A DNA stretch of 64,000 bases from assembly GCF_036053395.1 (NCBI RefSeq), contig NZ_CP107942.1, forward strand, positions 3,190,501 through 3,254,500, given 5' to 3'. The position numbers and the translations under genes were made by a program. Position 1 is the first letter of the stretch. Every line of letters begins with the position of its first letter. The notes beneath the pieces are model-generated. The model saw nothing but the letters and a program-made list of their open reading frames with translations. It did no database searches and was not told where the DNA came from. Source of the DNA: Actinoplanes sp. NBC_00393 (lineage in GTDB: Bacteria; Actinomycetota; Actinomycetes; Mycobacteriales; Micromonosporaceae). This document shows, one piece after another, positions 8,187-16,625 of the stretch.

Positions 8187-9122
8187 ATGGGCATGACCGC
8201 TGACATGGCCGTGCTCGCCGAGGACTTGACCAAGTTCTACGGCACTCACCGCGGCATCGAAGGCCTCGATCTCGAGGTTCGCGTCGGAGAGGTGCTGGGC
8301 TTTCTCGGCCCCAACGGCGCCGGCAAGACGACCACCATCCGGCTGTTGCTGGATTTCCTGCGCCCGACGCGTGGGCACGCCACCGTGCTTGGCCTGGATC
8401 CGCGCCGTAACAAGGCGGCACTGCACCGCCGCATCGGCTATCTGCCCGGCGAGCTCGTCTTTCCCGGTCGTGAGCGGGCCGCCGACCTGTTGCGGTTCTT
8501 CGGCGAGGCCCGCGGCGGGGTGGCATGGTCGCAGGTGACCAGCCTGGCCGAGCGTCTCGAGCTGGATCTGTCCCGGCCGGTGCGGGCCATGAGCAAGGGC
8601 AACAAGCAGAAGGTCGGTCTGGTGCAGGCGTTCATGCATCAGCCGGCCCTGCTGGTGCTGGACGAGCCCACCAGCGGCCTGGACCCGCTCATGCAGCAGG
8701 AGTTTCTGGCCATGGTCCGGGAAGCCCGCGCTGCCGGGCAGACCGTCTTCATGTCCTCGCACGTTCTCGCCGAGGTGCAGGAGGTCGCCGACCGGGTCGC
8801 CATCGTGCGCGACGGGCGCCTGGCGGCGGTGGAACGGGTCGAGTCGCTGGGCCGGCGCGCCGTACGCACGATCGAGATCCATTTCGCAGACCCCGTCGAG
8901 GCTGCGGAGTTCCGCGTCCTGGCCGGGGTCACGGACGTGACTGTTTCGGGGCCGGTACTCAAGTGCACCGTGGATGGCCGCCTCGATGCCCTGATCAAGA
9001 CGGCGGCGCGGCACGAGGTGGTGGACCTGCTCTCGGCCGAACCCGACTTGGAGGAGACCTTCCTGTCGTTCTACTACCACTCCGAAGGAGCCGGCGATGC
9101 TGCGACCGCCACTGGTGCGTAA
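8187..9122 (+). CDS. ABC transporter ATP-binding protein
   Basis: A 311-residue ATPase of the drug/lantibiotic-export (CcmA/NatA-like) class. Walker A GPNGAGKT is near residue 42, the signature is the variant MSKGNKQKV, Walker B is LLVLDEPTSGLDP, and the switch His is in MSSHVLAEV. The last 90 residues form the accessory domain usual in this class. The 3' end overlaps the permease gene by 26 bp. Together they would form an exporter with ABC-2 topology; the PucR-type regulator that follows may control it. The start could also be the ATG two codons downstream. Confidence 0.9.
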   Translation: MGMTADMAVLAEDLTKFYGTHRGIEGLDLEVRVGEVLGFLGPNGAGKTTTIRLLLDFLRPTRGHATVLGLDPRRNKAALHRRIGYLPGELVFPGRERAADLLRFFGEARGGVAWSQVTSLAERLELDLSRPVRAMSKGNKQKVGLVQAFMHQPALLVLDEPTSGLDPLMQQEFLAMVREARAAGQTVFMSSHVLAEVQEVADRVAIVRDGRLAAVERVESLGRRAVRTIEIHFADPVEAAEFRVLAGVTDVTVSGPVLKCTVDGRLDALIKTAARHEVVDLLSAEPDLEETFLSFYYHSEGAGDAATATGA

Positions 9123-9888
9123 GAGCTGGCGTGACGACCGCCGGGCCGTGCTCGGCTGGGCCGTCGGCGTCACCGCGTTCACGCTGATCTACGCCGGGTT
9201 CTACCCCCAGTTCAAGAGCGCCGCCGAGTTGAAGCAGGACGCTCTGCCGCAGGGCATGCTGGACTTCCTCGGAGTGGCGGAAATGGTCTCTCCGGCCGGT
9301 TATCTGCAGGCCAGCATCTTCGGCTTTCTCGGTCCGGTGCTGGTGCTGTTGTGCGCCGTCACTCTCATCGCACGGACCATTCCCCGTCCGGAGGAGGACG
9401 GCGGCATGGAACTGCTGCTGACCGTGCCGGTCTCCCGCACCCGCTTCGCCCGGCAACGACTGGCCGCCGCCGGTGCGGCCGCCACCGGTGTCGCCGCGCT
9501 GCCCGGCATTCTGCTGATGATCCTCGTACCTGCCATCGACATGGACATCCCGATGGCCAACGTCGCCGCCGCCTCCGTCGGCTTGATTCTGCTGACCTGG
9601 TGCTTCGGCGGCATCGCGTTCCTGACCGGCGCGGTGACCGGCCGGCGCGCCAGCGTCCTGGCGGTCACCGGGGCGATCGGAGTCGCCACATACATGGCCA
9701 ATGCCTTCAGCGACATGTCCGACGCAGTGGATTGGCTGCGCTGGCTGTCGCCGTTCCACTACTTCATCGGCACCGATCCGCTTCACACCGGTTGGCACCC
9801 GGGCCACCTGCTGCTGCTTGTCGCCGTCGGCGCCGTCACCACCGTTGCCGGCGTGATCCTCTTCGACCGCCGCGATGTCGGTGTCTGA
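9097..9888 (+). CDS. ABC-2 type transporter permease
   Basis: A 263-residue membrane protein with six predicted helices, starting inside the ATPase gene after AAGGAG. The order fits ABC-2 permeases: first helix near residue 20, a periplasmic segment with SAAELKQDALPQGM, then the RTIPRPEEDGGMELLLTVPVSR cytoplasmic loop, which is the hallmark of this family, and a final short DRRDV tail. It pairs with the upstream ATPase. The substrate is unknown. Confidence 0.88.
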   Translation: MLRPPLVRKSWRDDRRAVLGWAVGVTAFTLIYAGFYPQFKSAAELKQDALPQGMLDFLGVAEMVSPAGYLQASIFGFLGPVLVLLCAVTLIARTIPRPEEDGGMELLLTVPVSRTRFARQRLAAAGAAATGVAALPGILLMILVPAIDMDIPMANVAAASVGLILLTWCFGGIAFLTGAVTGRRASVLAVTGAIGVATYMANAFSDMSDAVDWLRWLSPFHYFIGTDPLHTGWHPGHLLLLVAVGAVTTVAGVILFDRRDVGV

Positions 9889-10951
9889 CCCGCGCAGCAG
9901 CCGCGCGGCACTACCGCCCGGCCCGGACTGGGCGTCGCTCTTCGAGGACTCGCTCTCTGCCGGCGATCGGCTCCGGGCGGCACAGCTGCTGGGAGCCTGC
10001 GCCGCCGACTCCGGTCTGCAGCTCCGGCAGATCGTCGGTGGCGTGCTCGCCGCGGCCGCAGCGCACTGGCACGGTGGTGATGCAACGGCGACCGCGGCGC
10101 AGGTGCACGCCAACGCGGCGGCCCTCATCGGCGTCACCCAGCGCATGCTCGACGCTGTTCTCGACGGCTATGCCCGTCAGGCTCGTGCCGAACTCGACCG
10201 TCACGACGACGAACGCACCGCCTTCATCAACGACCTGCTCACCGGGCGAGCCGACCCCGGACGGCTGGCCGAACGTGCCGGCCGGTACGGCATCCGCCTT
10301 TCCGCCACCCACACCGTTCTGGTCGGCCGCGCCGATGGGCTCAACGCTGAGATCGCTCATCGGGTCGATGCCGCCCTGGCCGCCCGGTTCGGCGAAGGCA
10401 ACACGGTCACGACGCTGCGTAACGGGGAGCTGGTCTGCATCAGCGCCGGCGGGCTGCGCGGCATCGATGCCGAATTCGCCCACCTGCTCTTGAACGAACT
10501 CGGCGCCGGCCGCTGGCAGGTAGCTGTTGGCCGCACCCTTCAAGGTCTGCACGGGTTGGCCGCCTCGTTGGAAGAGGCGCACAACGCCCTCGAGCACGCC
10601 GCCAAACTCGGCTTCACCGCCCCGCTGCTCAACGCCGCCGACCTGCTCGTCTTCCCCGTCCTGCTGCGTGACCGCGACGCGATCAACGACCTGGTCAGCA
10701 CGGTCCTCGGGCCGTTGACCGCCGCTCGCGGAGGTGCTCGTCCCTACCTCGACACCCTCGGTGTGCTCTTCGACAACCAGGGCAATTACACAGCGACTGC
10801 CCGTGACATGCACCTGTCGGTTCGTGCCGTCACCTACCGTCTCGACCGTATCCGCGACCTCACCGGCTACCACCCCGGTGAGTCGACCCAGCGGTTCACC
10901 CTGCATGCCGCCGTGCTCGGCGCCCGACTTCTCGGCTGGCCGCCGGTGTGA
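9875..10951 (+). CDS. PucR/CdaR family transcriptional regulator
   Basis: 358 residues, starting within the permease gene (14-bp overlap). The C-terminus carries the PucR helix-turn-helix: FDNQGNYTATARDMHLSVRAVTYRLDRIRDLTGYHP. The middle is a GGDEF-like, non-catalytic domain, and the N-terminus a helical RsbRD-like region. The tight coupling to the transporter genes suggests it senses the exported compound or its effect; that is inference. No signal-binding motif is evident. Confidence 0.85.
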   Translation: MSVSDPRSSRAALPPGPDWASLFEDSLSAGDRLRAAQLLGACAADSGLQLRQIVGGVLAAAAAHWHGGDATATAAQVHANAAALIGVTQRMLDAVLDGYARQARAELDRHDDERTAFINDLLTGRADPGRLAERAGRYGIRLSATHTVLVGRADGLNAEIAHRVDAALAARFGEGNTVTTLRNGELVCISAGGLRGIDAEFAHLLLNELGAGRWQVAVGRTLQGLHGLAASLEEAHNALEHAAKLGFTAPLLNAADLLVFPVLLRDRDAINDLVSTVLGPLTAARGGARPYLDTLGVLFDNQGNYTATARDMHLSVRAVTYRLDRIRDLTGYHPGESTQRFTLHAAVLGARLLGWPPV

Positions 10952-10995
10952 CGTGTCCGCGGTCCGCCGGTCCGCCCGGAAGCAGGAGGCGCGCG

Positions 10996-11100
10996 ATGAC
11001 CACACCGACGGCTCCCCCGTTCTGCGAAACCTGGCACGCCACCTGCTTCGAGCCGGTCGCGAGTGGCTCCGGCATTGCGGCGGACGCGGATCAATGCTGA
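10996..11100 (+). CDS. Candidate 34-residue Cys-containing peptide
   Basis: An ATG six bases after a perfect AGGAGG opens a 34-codon frame ending at TGA 11098-11100. The peptide has three Cys (10, 17 and the last residue 34), with CETWHATC in the middle and a final DADQC. It lies in the gap between the PucR gene and the convergent stress protein. It could be a secreted or modified peptide, a leader, or chance; no modification enzyme is close. Only the strong ribosome site and the otherwise empty gap argue for it. Confidence 0.35.
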   Translation: MTTPTAPPFCETWHATCFEPVASGSGIAADADQC

Positions 11101-11109
11101 TCCGTACGC

Positions 11110-11676
11110 TTACACCGGACCGCCGGCGCCACGCTGTCCGATCGGCACAGTGGCCTCGTGCAGTAGGCGTGCCGCCTCATCGGCGACCTCGGCGTCCACC
11201 AGCAGATCGAAACGGCCGATGTGGGTGAGCCCCTGCAGTTGAGCCGCTCGACGGCCGGCCAGCAGCCCATAGCTGAGCACGGCGATGATGGCCCCCACCA
11301 CCACGCCGCACACCGCGGCCGTAACCGTGAGCCAGCCCAGGGGCATTTCGGAGGTGACGAGGTCACTCCCCCGCAGTGCTGCGCCGACCAGGGCGCCGAC
11401 CACAGCACCCGGCAGGGCACCGCGCGCCGCGGCTTGCGCGGTGGTGCGTGCGCCGGCGGGCTGTGCGGCGGAGAAGTTGCGCCCGACGATGGTCACGCGT
11501 TCAGTCGCAATGCCGGCCTGCACCAGATAGTTCCTCGCTCGTTGCGCGGCGGCCTGATCCTCGGCGGCGGCGATGAGCCGCCGGGCCACGCCGACACGGG
11601 CATCGGGATCCGGGGAGCCGAATTCCGTCGCCGACGACGTGTCGTTGCGGTTCTGCCTGCCACTCTCGGTCCTCAT
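11110..11676 (-). CDS. General stress protein (YflT/17M-like) with glycine-rich membrane hairpin
   Basis: The ATG at 11676 follows AAGGAGGAC; the product has 188 residues. It contains a 'general stress protein 17M'-like N-terminal fold (RARNYLVQAGIATERVTIVGRNF), then two Gly/Ala-rich hydrophobic segments (ARGALPGAVVGALVGAAL and a longer helix with VVVGAIIAVLSYGLLAG), then a soluble ferredoxin-like end. Such proteins are general-stress induced with unknown mechanism. The IS5 element begins 97 bp upstream and may have separated it from its original promoter region. Confidence 0.72.
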   Translation of the reverse strand: MRTESGRQNRNDTSSATEFGSPDPDARVGVARRLIAAAEDQAAAQRARNYLVQAGIATERVTIVGRNFSAAQPAGARTTAQAAARGALPGAVVGALVGAALRGSDLVTSEMPLGWLTVTAAVCGVVVGAIIAVLSYGLLAGRRAAQLQGLTHIGRFDLLVDAEVADEAARLLHEATVPIGQRGAGGPV

Positions 11677-11772
11677 GACGTCCTCCTTGCGGGACCTCGC
11701 CCTTGGGCCCTCCCGCGGCCACCTACCCGGCAAGCACGCCGGCGCATCGACTGGCGGGCAATCGTCACGTAA

Positions 11773-12761
11773 GAGCGACCGGCAATAGGTGTCTCACTTG
11801 AGTCGGCGGGTGGTGGGCCGGGTTTCCCATCGGTAGAGGGTCCGTGCTCGTTGGATGAGTTGACGGATCGTGACGATGGCGGCGGCCAGGTACAGGTAGA
11901 AGTCGATGATCTGGGCGTTGCGGTCGGTGCAGCGGCGGATCTTGCCGAAGCCGTTCATCCACGAGTTCGTCCGCTCGACCACCCAGCGCTTTCCGATCTG
12001 GATCGGGGCGGGCACGCCCTTGCGGGCGATCTCGGCATCGAAGCCGATCTCGTCGAGTAGCTCGCGGGTGCGTTTACTGTCGTAGCCGCGGTCGAGGTGC
12101 GCGGTGACCTGCTCGGGCCAGTGATGGCGCAGCTGGGTGCTGCACTGTTCGAAGGTGTCGCGCAGCAGCGGCGAGTCGTGCCGGTTGGCCGGGGCGCCGA
12201 CGAGGCCGAGCGGGATGCCGTAGCCGTCGACGCCGGTCGAGCGTTTCATGCCGCCTTTGCCGCGGTCGACCGGGGACCGTCCGGCCCGGTCGCCGCCGCA
12301 CGGCGCCTTGGTGATCGCGCCGTCGGCGCTGACGTCCGCCAGGTCCAGGCCGATCATCCGGTCATAGGCGTCCAGGGCCAGTTCGTGGAGTTGCTCGCCC
12401 AGCCCGGCCTGCGCCCACCGGTGCAGGCGCCGGCGGATCGTGCGATCCGAGCACTGCGCGGTGGCCACCCGTTCGTAACCCGATCCGTGAACGAGGGCGG
12501 CAATGACCAGTTCGAACACGACCCGGTTCGGGATTGCCCGGCGGTGACATCCGAGGGGATGCGCCGGGTCGAAGCCGGGTCGCTCGGGACACAGCGCGGC
12601 GAACTGGACGAAGATCGGTTCGAGCAACGATGATGGCAGCGCAGGCACGGGACTCCGTCGATCGCTGAGCGTAGAGAACTCTGATGATCAACATCCCGTG
12701 CCTGTTTGCTATCTCGGGGTGCCCAGTTGTCCGGATCGTGGATGCCTACTGCCGGTCGCCC
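11773..12761. mobile_element. IS5-family insertion sequence, 989 bp, complete
   Basis: The ends are imperfect inverted repeats: GAGCGACCGGCAATAGG at the left and GGGCGACCGGCAGTAGG (reverse strand) at the right. A 3-bp TAA is duplicated outside both ends (11770-11772 and 12762-12764), the TNA target size expected in this family. One intact transposase lies inside. Removing the element and one TAA restores the palindrome GTCAC-GTAA-GTGAC, so it landed in the middle of an inverted repeat. Confidence 0.85.
11794..12648 (-). CDS. IS5-family DDE transposase
   Basis: 284 residues from a GTG start. The catalytic triad can be placed at Asp109 (SADGAITK), Asp186 (HLDRGYDS) and Glu225 (WVVERTNSW), with the N-terminal helix-turn-helix region around 45-80. 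The frame is uninterrupted and both element ends are present, so the copy looks potentially active. Confidence 0.92.
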   Translation of the reverse strand: MPALPSSLLEPIFVQFAALCPERPGFDPAHPLGCHRRAIPNRVVFELVIAALVHGSGYERVATAQCSDRTIRRRLHRWAQAGLGEQLHELALDAYDRMIGLDLADVSADGAITKAPCGGDRAGRSPVDRGKGGMKRSTGVDGYGIPLGLVGAPANRHDSPLLRDTFEQCSTQLRHHWPEQVTAHLDRGYDSKRTRELLDEIGFDAEIARKGVPAPIQIGKRWVVERTNSWMNGFGKIRRCTDRNAQIIDFYLYLAAAIVTIRQLIQRARTLYRWETRPTTRRLK

Positions 12762-12820
12762 TAAGTGACATTCATCCGAGCCGCTCCGTTACCGGCACAG
12801 GGGTGGTGCTCAGGTTTGTT

Positions 12821-13261
12821 TCATAAACCCGTCCCCCGCCACGCGGCCACGCTCAGCGAGTCGATGCAACGGACGGCACAGGCCACCGCGTCGAAATCAG
12901 CCGGCTTACGGGCGTACCCCTGCACTGGCAGGTCTTCGGCCCGAAGGAGGCGCTCCTGTGCGGAGGACCTCACCAGCAGAATCACCGGGACTTCAGCAGT
13001 TCTGGGGTCAGCGCGTAATCGTCGAAGCAGGTCGCGACCGCCGGCATCGGGCAGATCGAGATCCAGCATCACCAGCCATGCCGCCGGAGAGCCAGTCGAG
13101 GAGGCTGCGCGCATCAGGGTGGTCAATGCGACGTCGGCGTTCTCGGTGATATGTGCGCCGTTGCGAAATTCGTAATATTCGAACGCTTCGCGGGTCACAC
13201 GGCTGTCCGCAGCATCGGCTTGCACGATCAGAAATTCGACCGGGGTCGCAGCGTCAGCCAC
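12821..13261 (-). CDS. Single-domain response regulator (Rcp1/CheY-like)
   Basis: 146 residues from GTG 13261, which follows AAAGGAG. It is a lone receiver domain: Asp67 in VMLDLDLPDAGG is the probable phosphorylation site and Lys in YARKPADFD closes the pocket. The usual acidic pair after strand 1 is weak (VQADAADS). The sequence resembles Rcp1-type regulators that partner phytochrome or soluble kinases. There is no output domain and no kinase next to it; the 3' end lies 60 bp from the IS. A GTCA direct repeat lies 207 bp upstream. Confidence 0.8.
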   Translation of the reverse strand: MADAATPVEFLIVQADAADSRVTREAFEYYEFRNGAHITENADVALTTLMRAASSTGSPAAWLVMLDLDLPDAGGRDLLRRLRADPRTAEVPVILLVRSSAQERLLRAEDLPVQGYARKPADFDAVACAVRCIDSLSVAAWRGTGL

Positions 13262-13664
13262 CTAGGCTCCTTTCAATGATCCGCGAAGTGAGCGGGGGGC
13301 CGAAATCGTGCGCCGGCTGGGCTGTGATCGCGCCATCGGTAGTAGCACCGCGGGCGGCGCGCGCCCGGTTCCGGGACCGTCCTGCGCCTCAGTGACGTTC
13401 ACCTGCTCAACACGTATCCACCGCGGCGATCCTGAACGCCGAGTCCGTCAACTGGTACGCGAAGTCGTGACAGTTTTATGACGAGTTGGGCTGAAGCGGC
13501 GCCGCGGCCCCCTTCAGGCGATCGCCCCGTGTCACTCATCGCCGTGTTCGGTCTCTGCGGCCGGCTGGGCGGGACGCCGGGCCGGCGCGGAAACGAAGTG
13601 AACAACGCCCATCCCCACCACACGCGATATGGAGGCCGGCAATCACAGGCATCGCAGCCCGCTG
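13262..13664. other. Intergenic stretch with one GTCA direct repeat
   Basis: This 403-bp gap between the lone receiver gene and the lipoprotein gene holds no frame with a ribosome site that I can support. Its only recognisable content is the direct repeat at 13468-13482 and the ribosome site of the receiver gene. Confidence 0.5.
13468..13482 (-). promoter_or_regulatory. GTCA-N7-GTCA direct repeat (AfsQ1-like box)
   Basis: On the minus strand the site reads GTCATAAAACTGTCACGA. Spacing and core match the other boxes of this window. It faces the single-domain response regulator but is 207 bp from that start, so either the leader is long or an unseen small gene is served. Confidence 0.6.
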
Positions 13665-14234
13665 TCAGGCCGGTCCGATGAGGGAACGGTAATCGCCGGC
13701 CCGCAACGCCTCCCCGGTCAGGATGCCGTCCCCCCTCGGAACCCGCAGGGGTTCGCCGTCGCGCCGGAAGGAAACGGTGGCGATGTCGGCGCGTGACGTC
13801 AGCGTGCACACGATCTGCCCGTAGGCGAGCACTGCGTCGGTGCGTGCCGCACTGTCGTCGGTTTCGCTGATTCCCACCTCCGCCGTAGATGATCCGATCG
13901 GCAGGTTGACGGTCAGTTCGGTAGCCGCAAGGGCGGTGGACATCCCCTGCGCCTGCTCGTTCGGCGTAGGACCGGCGACCAGTTGATCGAGTTGTTGCTG
14001 CGGCGCGGGCACCGCGTCGACGCGCCGGACGGCTTGCACGAGCCGGCTGTCGCGGACCAGGCACAACACCTGGGCGACCTCTCCCAGCGGTTCGGTGGTG
14101 GCGGGCGCCGAGGTGGCGGTGAGGGGGCGGCGCGGCAGCGTGACCGGGTGCGGCTCGTCCTGTGCAGGCACTCCGCAGCCGGTGAACAGGAGACTGATCG
14201 TGATCAGGGCGGCGAGGCCGCGTACGGTGATCAT
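13665..14234 (-). CDS. GerMN-domain lipoprotein linked to the sensor kinase
   Basis: 189 residues with a lipoprotein signal: LLFTGCG, lipobox Cys20. The exported part has the GerMN fold (LPIGSSTAEVGIS, AYGQIVCTLTSRADIATVSFRRDGEPL), as in LpqB and in the lipoproteins beside the AfsQ/Cse two-component systems. Its ATG overlaps the kinase stop (ATGA), so it is the third gene of an RR-kinase-lipoprotein operon. It probably modulates the kinase from the outer face of the membrane, by analogy with LpqB/MtrB and CseA. Confidence 0.85.
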   Translation of the reverse strand: MITVRGLAALITISLLFTGCGVPAQDEPHPVTLPRRPLTATSAPATTEPLGEVAQVLCLVRDSRLVQAVRRVDAVPAPQQQLDQLVAGPTPNEQAQGMSTALAATELTVNLPIGSSTAEVGISETDDSAARTDAVLAYGQIVCTLTSRADIATVSFRRDGEPLRVPRGDGILTGEALRAGDYRSLIGPA

Positions 14235-15574
14235 GTTCTGCTTCCGGGTAGGTCGATGCGGAATCGGGCGCCGCCGCCCGGGCGTTCGCCGACGGAGGCG
14301 CCTCCGCCGTGGGCGGCGGCGTGTTCGGCCACGATGGCCAGGCCGAGGCCGGTGCCGTCTCCGGCGCCGCGGGCGTTGGCGGCCGGGCCGCGCACGAAGC
14401 GATCGAAGATGCTGACCCGGTCCTTCTCGGCGACGCCCGGTCCGGCGTCGTCGACCTCCAGGAAGCCGGCGCCGACGCGGACAGCGGTCGGGCCACCGCC
14501 GTAGCGGACGGCATTGTCGACGAGGTTGCCCAGTGCCTGTCGCATCCGGCGGCGCTCGACCAGCCAGGTGTGCGGTGCGTCCGGGTCGGCCTCGACCAGG
14601 TCGGCCGGCAGGCCGCGTGACCGGCAGACCTGCCGGGCGAGTTCGGTCATGTCCACCGGCTCGGGACGGACCGGCTGATCGCTACGGGCCAGTTCCAGCA
14701 GGTCGTTCACCAGCGTCTGGAAGCGGCCGACCTCAGCGGTGAGCAGTCCGATCGCGGTCGACGCGCGTCCGTCGAGGCCGTCGCGGCGTTTTTCGATCAC
14801 GCTGGCTGCAGCTGCCAGGGTCTGCAGCGGCGAGCGCAGTTCGTGGCTGACGTCGGCGGCGAACCGGCGATCCCGTTCCAGCCGCCGGGCGAGCTGATCG
14901 GCCATGTCGTTGAACGCCACCGACAACGGGGCCAGGTCCGGTTCGGTGGCCGGGTCGAGCCGGGTCGTCAGATCGCCCTCGGCGATACCGCGGGCGGCGC
15001 TTGCTACCGCCGACAGCGGCCGTAGCGCATGCCGCGTCACATACCAGCCGACGGCGGCTCCGCCGGCTGCGACCATGATCGCTGTCGTGGTCAGCACGAG
15101 GGCGAGGGTCTGCAGCGTACGTTCCAGCTCGCCCAGCGAAATGATCTCGTAGAAGGCGGCCGAACCAGCCAGCGGTATACCCACGATGAGGACCGGCCGA
15201 CCGTCGCGGTGAACGCGTTGCGCAGCCGCCTGCCCGCCCGCGATCATCGTCTGCAGCAGCGGCGGAACCGCGGTGTCGGCGGCGAGGTCCGCGTTGCGGG
15301 AATGCCACTGGCCGTCGAGGTACAGCAACACGTAGCGGTCCGAGCCGGTATCGAGCGAACGGAGCACCTCCAGCACGTCCGGCGCCGGCCCGGCGATTCC
15401 CGCGTTGACCACCGCGGCGTCGTAGTAGGTGGCTCGCACGGCAGTGCGTTCCCGCTCGGCGAACAGGGTCCGGCGGGTCGACTCGTACGAGACCAGGCTG
15501 ATACAGACCGACAGGAGCAGCGCACCGAGGGCGAAGGCCGCACTCACCCTGGTCCGCAGTCCGATCGGCCTCAC
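14231..15574 (-). CDS. Membrane sensor histidine kinase (AfsQ2/CseC-like)
   Basis: 447 residues from GTG. Helix 1 lies near 10-30, an extracytoplasmic domain at 31-150, helix 2 at 155-178, then HAMP, HisKA with His244 (ADVSHELRSPL), N-box Asn354 (NLVDNAVRYGG) and glycine boxes DDAGPGV and GTGLGLAI, so it looks fully functional. Its GTG overlaps the TGA of the upstream response regulator (GTGA), but that regulator is decayed. Its true output partner is therefore elsewhere, most simply the intact paralogue at 21577-22260. Confidence 0.92.
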   Translation of the reverse strand: MRPIGLRTRVSAAFALGALLLSVCISLVSYESTRRTLFAERERTAVRATYYDAAVVNAGIAGPAPDVLEVLRSLDTGSDRYVLLYLDGQWHSRNADLAADTAVPPLLQTMIAGGQAAAQRVHRDGRPVLIVGIPLAGSAAFYEIISLGELERTLQTLALVLTTTAIMVAAGGAAVGWYVTRHALRPLSAVASAARGIAEGDLTTRLDPATEPDLAPLSVAFNDMADQLARRLERDRRFAADVSHELRSPLQTLAAAASVIEKRRDGLDGRASTAIGLLTAEVGRFQTLVNDLLELARSDQPVRPEPVDMTELARQVCRSRGLPADLVEADPDAPHTWLVERRRMRQALGNLVDNAVRYGGGPTAVRVGAGFLEVDDAGPGVAEKDRVSIFDRFVRGPAANARGAGDGTGLGLAIVAEHAAAHGGGASVGERPGGGARFRIDLPGSRT

Positions 15575-15896
15575 GGCTGCAACTTAGCGCCCAGGCCGCG
15601 CACCGTGACCGGATGGCGCGGGTTTCCCGATTCCGCCTCGATCTGGTTACGCAGCCGCCTCACGACGTCATGCGTGTCGTCGCGGGCCCTGACAACGACG
15701 ATCGGCACGTCGTCCTCGCGGCGCAGCCGCCGATTGCATCCATAGCCACTCATGACCGGCGGCATCGGGCAGACGGGGGCACGTCCATCGGCTGGCGTTG
15801 GGGTACGGCGCGGGCCGTGCAGCCCTCCTCCTCCAGGGCCATGGCGAGCGACGGGCCGATCCGGTCGTCGTCCTCGATGAGCAACTCGGTGTTCAT
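15571..15896 (-). pseudogene. Decayed OmpR-family response regulator
   Basis: The ATG at 15896 opens a typical receiver start (MNTELLIEDDDRIGPSLAMALEEEG), then the frame shifts. In a second frame MSGYGCNRRLRREDDVPIVVVRARDDTHDVV is recognisable, and after loss of about 100 residues only the C-terminal piece (IEAESGNPRHPVTVRGLGAKLQP) remains before the stop. Each piece aligns with the intact regulator at 21577-22260, with the phosphorylation Asp, the switch Lys and most of the winged helix missing. The stop still overlaps the kinase start. Confidence 0.85.
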
Positions 15897-15957
15897 ACAC
15901 CGCATGATGCCCCGCGGCGATCTCTTCGACCGAGCCGAACCTGCCACGACAGGTTTC

Positions 15958-15972
15958 GTCACGAAACTGTCA
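15958..15972 (+). promoter_or_regulatory. GTCA direct repeat between the dead regulator and the small membrane gene
   Basis: GTCACGAAACTGTCACGG reads toward the gene at 16044, ending 72 bp before its ATG. It is also 62 bp upstream of the decayed response regulator, in opposite orientation to it; the same geometry exists at the intact regulator (22321). Confidence 0.7.
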
Positions 15973-16043
15973 CGGACCTGGGAGCGATGTGCAGAGCGAC
16001 GAGGGCAATCTGATGTTGTCGATCCAGAGCTGGGGGATTCGCC

Positions 16044-16382
16044 ATGACGGCGCACAGCCTCATCATCGCCGTGACCGTTGGCATCGTCGTCGGCGTCGCC
16101 GGACACATTCTGACTTGCCGTGGACGGTCGGTGCCGCTGTGGCTACCTCCCGCGGCCGCCGTCGCCGCCGCCGTCCTGGCGACCGTCATCGCCCGCATGG
16201 CGAACGCTTCACGGCCGGATCTCACCCCAGCCGAGATCATCGTGCAGGTACTGTCCGCCGTCGCCGTTGTCGCACTGGTAGCCGTGACCGGTGGCCCTGC
16301 GCCCGCCGGCGCACCGCGGGAGCACGCAGGCGAGAACGGCTCCGGGTCTGCAGGCGGCCGGCGGTCGCGACGAGCAGGGTGA
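16044..16382 (+). CDS. Small membrane protein, paralogue 1 of a three-member family
   Basis: 112 residues. Three hydrophobic segments (5-20, 32-50, 65-85) are joined by short loops, with a conserved middle (plw.ppaaavaAavLATviArm) and 'LTPAEIIVQVL' before helix 3; the end is Gly/Arg-rich. The layout recalls GlsB/YeaQ-like small stress membrane proteins but I cannot assign it firmly. Relatives are at 23448-23741 and the IS-split copy at 33316-34642. It carries the GTCA box 72 bp upstream. Confidence 0.7.
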   Translation: MTAHSLIIAVTVGIVVGVAGHILTCRGRSVPLWLPPAAAVAAAVLATVIARMANASRPDLTPAEIIVQVLSAVAVVALVAVTGGPAPAGAPREHAGENGSGSAGGRRSRRAG

Positions 16383-16625
16383 TTGCCTTACGGAGCGTTC
16401 CGGCGCGCCGCGACCCGGGCTCCGCCGACGATGCCTGAGATAGAACGGCGGCCGGGCAGGTCCGTACTGACCGAGGTGAAATTCTCCGCCCTTGCTGGGG
16501 TCAGACCGCCATGTGGAATAGCCGACAGAACAATGACAATTCCATGACGATCCCCGCGGGCAGGCTCATTTTCTCGGCGGAAGGCTTCGGTAGTCGAAGC
16601 CGAAGGATCGTGCCACTATTGATTC

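Noticed and set aside
10996..11100. Lanthipeptide or other RiPP gene cluster
   Set aside because: The small Cys peptide has no maturation enzyme in its surroundings, so only a candidate peptide is listed.
13399..14514. 371-codon minus-strand frame overlapping the lipoprotein and kinase
   Set aside because: Arg/Pro/Ala-rich shadow of the GerMN lipoprotein and the kinase end, with no ribosome site.
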